From Pardosa pseudoannulata (taxonomy: Eukaryota; Arthropoda; Arachnida; Araneae; Lycosidae): 64,000 nt of DNA. A model generated the notes under the pieces. It had not been told where the DNA came from, ran no database searches, and saw only the letters and a program-made list of their open reading frames with translations. Within the stretch, counting starts at the first letter, position 1, and the number at the start of each line of letters is the position of its first letter. The position numbers and the translations under genes were made by a program. Shown here piece by piece: positions 57,617-64,000 of this stretch. The stretch lies in contig CM063507.1 of the NCBI GenBank assembly GCA_032207245.1, forward strand, positions 91,328,437-91,392,436, read 5' to 3'.

Positions 57617-58506
57617 CGAGAAAATTTAACTCGTGCTCACAAATAAACGTAGTTCAGTGAACAAATTGTGCCAAAAATATCGCCATTTGGCGAGATTAAA
57701 GCTGAGTGAAAAAATTAAAATTGCGAAATAGTAAAAATATGAGAAAACTATTAAAATACATAGAATAAGAGCAGTGAATAAACAAATTAAGTGAAATAAA
57801 AATAAATACTAAATAAAGATAATACAATTATAAATAAAATAACAAAAGAAGCAGGGCAAGAAAGGAAAATAAAAGAAAAGAATTTAAATATACATAGGCG
57901 ACATAAATAAGATAAAGTAAAATGGAATAAGCATAATATATACAAAAACACAAATATATAAAATAATAAAGAATGAAAAAGTCAGCTTAGAATAGAATAC
58001 AGTAAAACAAGAATAAAATTAAAGAAAAACAACTAAAAACAGTATAATAAAATATAATATCAATAGCATAGTAAAGCACATTAAATAACAACATTGGAAT
58101 AATAAAAATGGCGAAATGTTAATATGAAGAAATAAATAACATAGATTAAATTTGAAAAATGCAGAAATATAATGTTTCACTGAATAAAGAAATATATAAC
58201 TAATAACAAAGTTCATAAATATAATAGCACTATTAAAATAATATATTTACATAACATTAAGAATAAAAATTTGTCTAGTCGCCATGATAATACTGGGAAT
58301 ACAAATAAGAAAAAAGGTTATTAAAAATTAATTACTTGATCAAATGAGAAAAGAAGGTATTCAAAAGAAAGCCTAGGTGATAAGGAACCTAAATAAAATA
58401 AATATAAACATATTAACAGAAGAAAAACACATGAAAAAGCGTTGAAAAAAGGAGCACTGAAAAAACTCTGCAACTAACACAACAGTTGAAACTCTCTCCT
58501 TCAAAC
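57617..58506. other. AT-rich gene-free stretch between B2 and A8
   Basis: Very A-rich on the + strand. The first 100 nt may be B2's 5' UTR (minus strand); CGCCATTTGGCG at about 57681 is a perfect inverted repeat. The remainder is low complexity with scattered AATAAA. I see no gene, RNA or satellite monomers. A8 begins at its right end, in the middle of ORF1. Confidence 0.6.
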
Positions 58507-58990
58507 TGTAAAAATAAAACAAAATATACCGTACATCGAAGCCCGTAAAATAATACAATCTAAAACTCCAAAACCTGGACTCTCTTATTCTGCCGCCATG
58601 AAATCTACAAAATCCGTAGCCACTCAAACCGACTTACCTCTTAAAGTAATTTCTCTCCCCGTATCCTCACAATCAAAAAAATCTAAACGCCCTGTTTCGC
58701 TGGAAGTCTCAAACTGTTACGCAAGATACTTTCCGTAATGGAAAAACTCTCAATAAGAAAGGCACGGAATCCAGACCTCAAATTCCCAAAGAATCAACTT
58801 TTAATAGGAAACAAACCCGTTTTAAACAAAAAAATATCCCTCCCCAGCCGTATGTCGACGACTCTATATTAACTCTAAATCCTTCAGACTCAGAAGTTTC
58901 GGAAGAGTCTATGGATCAGTCAGATACAGACTCTCCCACTCATTCTAAGGGAACTACTCAAACTTTGTCTAGAACTCCTAACCCCTTTTG
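58507..58990 (+). pseudogene. ORF1 C-terminal remnant of A8
   Basis: Readable as VKIKQNIPYIEARKII and SKTPKPGLSYSAA, matching the region after the knuckles in A3 and A4 (SYPEARKLI..SRTPKPGISYSTA). The frame breaks near 58736. Later Lys/Pro-rich and Ser/Asp-rich parts can still be traced to about 58990, and ORF2's ATG follows. No zinc knuckles remain, so no function is expected. Confidence 0.7.
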
Positions 58991-58993
58991 ATC

Positions 58994-60635
58994 ATGGCCC
59001 TGCTGCTCTCATGGAATTGCCACTGATTTCTTAATAAAATCGATGATCTGCACATCCTCATTCATGATCATAATGGTGCTTGCTTTGCTCTCCAAGAAAT
59101 ATTTCTAAATTCTCATAATAAAGATCTCAAAATCCGAAACCACACAATTATAAGAAACGATTATGAACTTGGCAATAAAGATTCTGGTGGTGTAGCACTT
59201 ATTATATCGAACCGCATCCCTTTTCAGCCTCTAAATCTCAATACAAATCTTCAAGCCGTTGCCGCACGTGTCCGTCTTAAATGCCTTACTACTGTCTGCA
59301 GCCTATATTTACCCCCCAATGAACAAATTAATTTACGTCACCTCATTAACTTAATAAACCAACTTCCACCTCCAATAATCCTGCTCGGTGATTTTACGCC
59401 CACAGCCCTCTTTGGGGCGGTTCTGATGTCAATAATAGGGGTCAAACAATTGAATCTTTGGTATCAGATCTCTCCTTATGTATTCTCAACAACGGCGAAA
59501 ACACTTATTTCCATAAGCCAACCAAAACATTCCACGCCATAGACCTTGCAATATGTTCTCCCTCAGTTTATTTTTTATACTCTTTTTTCGTTTCAACTGA
59601 CCTTCACAATAGCGACCACTTTCCGATATTTCTATCTCAGCTCTACAATAATTCTGAAAATATTCCTGAACACATTCGGTACATTGAAAGAAGAGCTGAT
59701 TGGCTTTCTTTCTCTTCTCTCGCTGGTATTACTCCTGAACTAATCACCGGAACAATAGATGAAGCTGTGAACAACGTAACCTCCACAATTATCAAAGCGG
59801 CGGACGCCACTATCCCAAAATCTTGCCCTTCAGTGAGGAAAAATAAAAAACCGTGGTGGAACGATGATTGCCTATATGCCAAAAAACAGCAGCAGAAGGC
59901 ATGGAGTATCTTTCGGAGATACCCCACTACTGAAAACTTGATCATTTTTAAAAAAACCAAAGCTATTGCGAGAAAAGTTAGACGCCGTTCTCAGAGAGAG
60001 TCTTGGATTAAATATGTTTCGAGCATCACAACCTCAACGTCCAGCAAAGAACTCTGGTTAAAAGCTAAAAGAGCAATGGGTATTTATCAGAATAATCCAA
60101 TTTCATGCATATCATACAATGGAGAAATAATTTCTAATATTCAAGACATAACGAACACAATTGGGGAAACCTTTGCCTTTGCCTCCAGTAAACTCTCGTA
60201 TCCAAAAGATTTCCAGTCATATAAGATGCTGTCCGAGAAACAAAGATTAAACTTTAATACTTCATTAAATTTGCCATACAATAGCCCTTTTAATATTCAA
60301 GAATTACTTTTCTGTTTACGTCAGACTAAAAATACTTCTCCTGGTCCTGATGCTATTTCCTTTAGCATGATAAAACACCTCTCTCTCAGTTCGCTTACTA
60401 ACCTTCTGCATCTGTACAATAGAATCTGGATAGAAAATACCTTTCCAACATCTTGGACTCAAGCAACAATTATTCCCGTTACTAAACCTGGAAAAGATCC
60501 TACTAATCCGTGCAACTACCGCCCCATTGCTCTTACTAGTTGTCTATGCAAACTACTTGAAAAAATGGTAAATAGACGCCTAGTTTTCATCCTAGAAAAG
60601 GAACATCATATTCATCCATTCCAGAGTGGTTTTAC
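58994..60635 (+). pseudogene. ORF2 of A8: endonuclease and RT N-terminal part, broken
   Basis: Starts MALLLSWNCH, then a TGA replaces the usual Gly codon. The frame continues through ALQEIFLN, DSGGVALI and LINQLPPPIILLGDF. A one-base loss near 59395 damages the catalytic GDFNGH block. From 59458 the frame is open: SDHFPIFLS, KPWWNDDC, then RT fingers TSPGPDAISFSMIK and [19 protein letters not shown], ending FQSGF at 60634 where the A9 leader begins. The RT catalytic YVDD is absent. Although broken, the long open stretch from 59458 could be mispredicted as a gene. Confidence 0.82.
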
Positions 60636-61224
60636 CCCCTCAGGGGGTTTACCTACTTTAGGTAAACACGGGTGTCGCAATCCCGAGGTGCCCCAGCGAT
60701 CTTTTATCTCTTTTCCCGTTTCCCCTCCTCTTGTCTCCTACTTTCTCCTTTCTTTTTCTCCCTCGTTGTGGTTACCTCTTCGGAGGTGAGGGCTTTTCTC
60801 GTGATGCTATGTTCCGTCCTGAACATAGCCTCTCGCGAACTGTTAACTGCCCACGTGTTTGCCGTGCGTGGAGACCCGTGTCCCCGGAAATGAGGGTCCT
60901 GGTAATTGAGGGGACTTCCCGTGGGGGAAATCATCTTTTATGGAATTTCCATTTTGGCGGGGAGTTTCCAACACGTTGCTTTGGCCTCGGCTTCGTGTAA
61001 ACGGGAGGTACATACTGGTCCACATGTATCAATCGGCTGGTCGACTTTCGGCTTGGACTAAGTGATCGGTGTACTCTCTGGACTGTTGCGCTAAGGGTGG
61101 TAGCAGTTTCAGAAGTACCTGTGATCGTATAGATCCCGGCTAGCACTGGTGCAGGTTTCTGCATCCCCTTGTTGGGCTCCGTGGTGGTTGGTGCCGTCGG
61201 GATCCGAATTCTCATTATCCTATC
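60636..61224 (+). promoter_or_regulatory. Structured 5' leader of A9
   Basis: Same hairpin series as A3, with the fourth hairpin as in A7 (ACCTC TTCG GAGGT). A possible splice donor, GAGG followed by GTCCTGG, lies at 60896-60897. If used with AG at 63483-63484, it would give exactly the junction seen in A5. Confidence 0.68.
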
Positions 61225-62485
61225 ATGGCTTCCTTTCCCCCCCCTCACTACTCTCAAGGAGAGCAACAAAATGTGAAATTTGTTAATAAGTACACACGTT
61301 TTTTTATTATAAAAAAATTAACAGAGGACAGTTTTTAAACATATATCACCGTTCGTTATCCATAAAATTATAAAATCTGATGTTGGTGACGTAGAAACCA
61401 TCAAAAAACTTAATTCCGGAGATATCTTAATAAAAGTTTCTAATGCACTTCAGGCTCAAACTATCATATCACGTACTACTTTAGGTTCATTTTCAGTTAT
61501 TGTTTTACCACATAATAGTCTCAATATTTCAAAAGGCGTAATATCCGAATCCGAACTTTTCACCGCGTCTGAGGATGAAATTTTAGAGAATCTTAAGGAC
61601 CAAGGAGTAACCCAGGTAAGGCGCATCACGATTCGTCGTGGTGGGGATACTCTAAAAACTAAACATATAATACTTACTTTCAATAGCCCGAATCTTCCGT
61701 CACATATTACTGCAGCTTACCTCCGTTGTCCAGTGCGCCCTTATATCCCAAACCCCTTACGTTGCTTCAAGTGCCAACGGTTTGGCCATTCAAAGTTGTC
61801 TTGTCGTGGAGCCGTTACCTGCGCCCGCTGCGCAGAAGCTGGCCACGACTCTGAAAATTGTGAAAAGGCACCGATGTGTGTTAATTGCAAAGGGGCTCAT
61901 CCATCTTTCTCCCGCTCTTGCCCTTCTTGGCAGATGGAGAAAGAAATCCAATCTTTAAAAATAAAAAACAATATTTCTTATCCCGAGGCCCGTAAATTGA
62001 TACTATCTCGTACACCAAAACCCGGTCTTTTATATTCAGCAGCTTTAGTTCCCAAGACGGTAAAATCTGTAGGCGTACAAACAGAAATTTCAGAATCCCC
62101 TATCCTCAATAGAATCGGAAAAGTATCAAAAGCTACATCTATGGAAAATATGAAACTTACTACAAAACAAGTACCTCCCCAAAAACTTACAAACTCCTCT
62201 ACAATAAAAAAAGACGCAAATACTGCTCATAAAATTAATAAAAACAATAAGCAAAATATAAAAAGGCGATTAAAACCTCTACCACCGAACCATCCATTAC
62301 GTGATAAACTTCCACCTCCTGCAATTAAAATAAAAACAAAATTGAAATCTGCTGATTTTTTAAAAAATGATAAGAAAGAAGTAGGGTTTGATGATGAGCC
62401 CATTAAAATGTATGTTTCTCCCGAGGATATGTCAGCTGAATCATCATCTGGATCTGAGACGGATTCTCCTACCTCCGTCCCTTAG
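61225..62485 (+). pseudogene. ORF1 of A9: CCHC protein, one frameshift
   Basis: Starts MASFPPPHYSQGEQQNV. An extra T in the T5 run at 61332-61336 creates TAA after TEDSF. From 61337 the frame is open to TAG 62483-62485. Blocks: SPFVIHKII, SGDILIKV, knuckles CFKCQRFGHSKLSC, CARCAEAGHDSENC and CVNCKGAHPSFSRSC, a basic linker, and EPIKMYVSPED near the end. Apart from the single base it matches A3 closely. ORF2 begins 35 nt downstream after a T-rich spacer. Confidence 0.85.
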
Positions 62486-62520
62486 ATCCCCGTTTTTTAA
62501 TCTTTCCTTCATAGTTCATA

Positions 62521-64000
62521 ATGGCTCTTGTTTCATGGAACTGTCACGGATTCAAAACCCACGTGTCTGACCTTAGAGATATAGTAATAAAATTCCACCC
62601 AGCCTGTTTTGCACTCCAGGAAACTTTCCTGGATGAGTGCAAGATTGCTAAAATTCGGCGTTTTACCACCTACAGGAAGGATCATGTCACTGGTGGCAGG
62701 GCATCCGGAGGTGTAGCCCTTCTTGTTTCCCATGACTACCCATCTACTCCGATTAACCTTCAAACCGACCTTCAAGCAGTTGCAGTCAGAATCCATACCC
62801 ACGCTCTCATTACTGTTTGCAGCATTTATCTACCTCCTAATAGCCATATATCACAAAAATCCCTCAATAATCTAATAAAGGAACTTCCGAAACCGTTTAT
62901 AATTATTGGTGATCTGAATGGCCATAGTACTCTCTGGGGAAACTCTGATCTTAACCGACGTGGTAAACGAATTGAGAAACTGCTTTCAGACCATAATCTT
63001 GGCATATTCAATAGCGACCAGGCTACTTATTTTCATTTCCCTTCAAAATCCTATCATGCCCTCGATCTTGCAATCTGCTCTCCTCAGCTTCTCCCTTTCT
63101 TTAATTTTTCTGTTGATTCCGATCTACACAATAGTGATCATTTCCCCATACTTTTAACTCCTGTTGACTGTACCTCTCCGTATTCCAAGATACCCCACTA
63201 TGTTATTCAGAAAGCAAACTGGGAAAATTTCCAGAATTTGGCTGTAATCACAAGAGAGATGGTTGAGGTCGATTCTATTGACAAGGTGGTCCAAAACGTG
63301 ACGGAAAGAATTCTTGCTGCTGCCGATAATTCCATTTCAAAATCTTCTGGGCACTGCCGGAAACAGACTAAACCTTGGTGGAATGACGACTGCCGTGTCG
63401 CTTACAAAAACCAGAGGAAGGCATGGAGTAATTTCAACAGGTACCCTACGACTGAAAATCTTTCGGAGTATAAAAAATGTAGAGCTGTTTTCCGGCGCAC
63501 CTTACGGAAAAGTCAAAGAGACTCGTGGATGAAATATATTAATAGCATTTCTTCTACAGTCAGCAGTAAACAATTATGGGATAAAGTTAAACGTGCATCC
63601 GGACATTTTCCAAATAACCAAATTAACATTCTCCAGTATAAAAATAATACTATCTCTTCCGTAAAAGATATAGCAAACACAATAGCTACAGTCTTCAGTG
63701 ACATTTGTTCAAGCAATAGTTACCAGTCTAATTTCAATAAAATCAAACTAGCTACTGAGAAAAAGTTTTTAAACTTCAAAACCAGAACTCAACTACCTTA
63801 TAATAGTAATTTCACCCCATATGAATTAAATGAAGCTTTACGTAACACCCACAACTCAGCTACTGGCCCTGACAATATTTCTTATGTTATGCTTAAAAAC
63901 CTGTCTCCAGATTCTCTAAAGAACCTACTTCATTTATATAATAGAATTTGGCACGAACAAACCTTTCCATCTTCCTGGAGAATGGCCACCATTATTCCCA
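62521..64000 (+). CDS. ORF2 of A9: endonuclease and RT N-terminus, open to window edge
   Basis: I read the frame from ATG 62521 (MALVSWNCHGFKTHV) to the edge without meeting a stop. Endonuclease motifs: QETFLD, GDLNGHSTLWG, YHALDLAIC, NSDHFPILL. The linker has KPWWNDDCR and FRRTLRKSQRDSW. The RT begins with NTHNSATGPDNISYVML and FPSSWRMATIIP at the edge. Everything from 63485 equals A5's RT start. Whether the rest is intact cannot be seen. The residues FRRTLRKS are encoded just after the point where A5's leader was joined. Confidence 0.85.
   Translation, partial: MALVSWNCHGFKTHVSDLRDIVIKFHPACFALQETFLDECKIAKIRRFTTYRKDHVTGGRASGGVALLVSHDYPSTPINLQTDLQAVAVRIHTHALITVCSIYLPPNSHISQKSLNNLIKELPKPFIIIGDLNGHSTLWGNSDLNRRGKRIEKLLSDHNLGIFNSDQATYFHFPSKSYHALDLAICSPQLLPFFNFSVDSDLHNSDHFPILLTPVDCTSPYSKIPHYVIQKANWENFQNLAVITREMVEVDSIDKVVQNVTERILAAADNSISKSSGHCRKQTKPWWNDDCRVAYKNQRKAWSNFNRYPTTENLSEYKKCRAVFRRTLRKSQRDSWMKYINSISSTVSSKQLWDKVKRASGHFPNNQINILQYKNNTISSVKDIANTIATVFSDICSSNSYQSNFNKIKLATEKKFLNFKTRTQLPYNSNFTPYELNEALRNTHNSATGPDNISYVMLKNLSPDSLKNLLHLYNRIWHEQTFPSSWRMATIIP

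Larger units (their letters stand above)
58507..60635 (+). mobile_element. A8: older family A element, truncated at both ends
   Basis: Begins in ORF1 after the zinc knuckles and stops in the RT palm region at 60635, where A9's leader starts. It has more lesions than other copies: a premature stop after WNCH, a frameshift near 59395 and a broken ORF1. It is probably the oldest family A copy here. A9 appears to have inserted into it; A8's continuation would lie beyond the right edge. Confidence 0.82.
60636..64000 (+). mobile_element. A9: family A element, runs past the right edge
   Basis: Begins CCCCTCAGGGGG inside A8's RT. It has the full leader, ORF1 with one frameshift (61225-62485) and ORF2 from 62521, open to the last base. 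From 63485 it is almost identical to A5 (29443 on), with about two differences in some 515 positions, so the two shared a source very recently. In its leader the site AAATGAGG is followed by GT, where A3, A4 and A7 have AT. Confidence 0.88.

Overview
The window looks like arthropod nuclear DNA made almost entirely of repeats. I found no host gene, tRNA or rRNA. Two families of non-LTR retrotransposon (LINE) account for nearly all real coding sequence. A GC-rich 25/26-bp satellite makes up roughly a third of the window. An orb-weaver-like spider is my best guess for the host, from general familiarity with these protein types; the sequence alone does not prove it.

Family A has nine copies, all on the + strand, named A1-A9 by position. 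The architecture is a 570-620-nt structured 5' leader, ORF1 (three CCHC knuckles), a T-rich spacer of 31-35 nt, ORF2 (APE-type endonuclease, RT with YVDD, RNase H, C-terminal Cys/His motif), a 3' stem-loop and an AACC-repeat tail. An RNase H after the RT fits the I group better than Jockey sensu stricto. A3 and A7 are full length, and A9 appears full length but runs off the right edge. A1, A2, A6 and A8 are 5'-truncated. A4 is cut in RNase H where A5 begins. A5 has a leader joined directly to RT-RNase H, with ORF1 and the endonuclease missing. A7 carries an uninterrupted 1223-codon ORF2.

Family B is AT-rich and has three copies: B1 (+, 5'-truncated), B2 (-, RT deleted) and B3 (-, a decayed duplicate of part of B2).

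Layout: A1 1-784; A2 785-4330; array 1 4331-9045; A3 9046-14832; array 2 14833-24383; A4 24384-29183; A5 29184-32370; B1 32371 to about 35938; A6 35939-37780; array 3 37781-40913; A7 40914-46704; array 4 46705-50237; flank and B3 50238-52004; array 5 52005-53660; duplicated flank 53661-54182; B2 54183 to about 57616; AT-rich DNA 57617-58506; A8 58507-60635; A9 60636 to 64000 and beyond.

The most interesting signal is the relation between satellite and family A. All four 3' junctions between a family A element and an array fall at the same phase of the monomer, just after GGGCGCCC. Two of three 5' junctions fall 3 bp further on. This suggests a LINE that targets, or is guided by, the satellite. 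Other notable points are covarying hairpins at both ends of the element, a copy (A5) whose deletion has GT-AG boundaries when compared with A9, and a 26-bp micro-insertion of a family A tail inside another copy's leader. Most reading-frame breaks are single-base indels in homopolymers, so either recent decay or consensus error must be considered.
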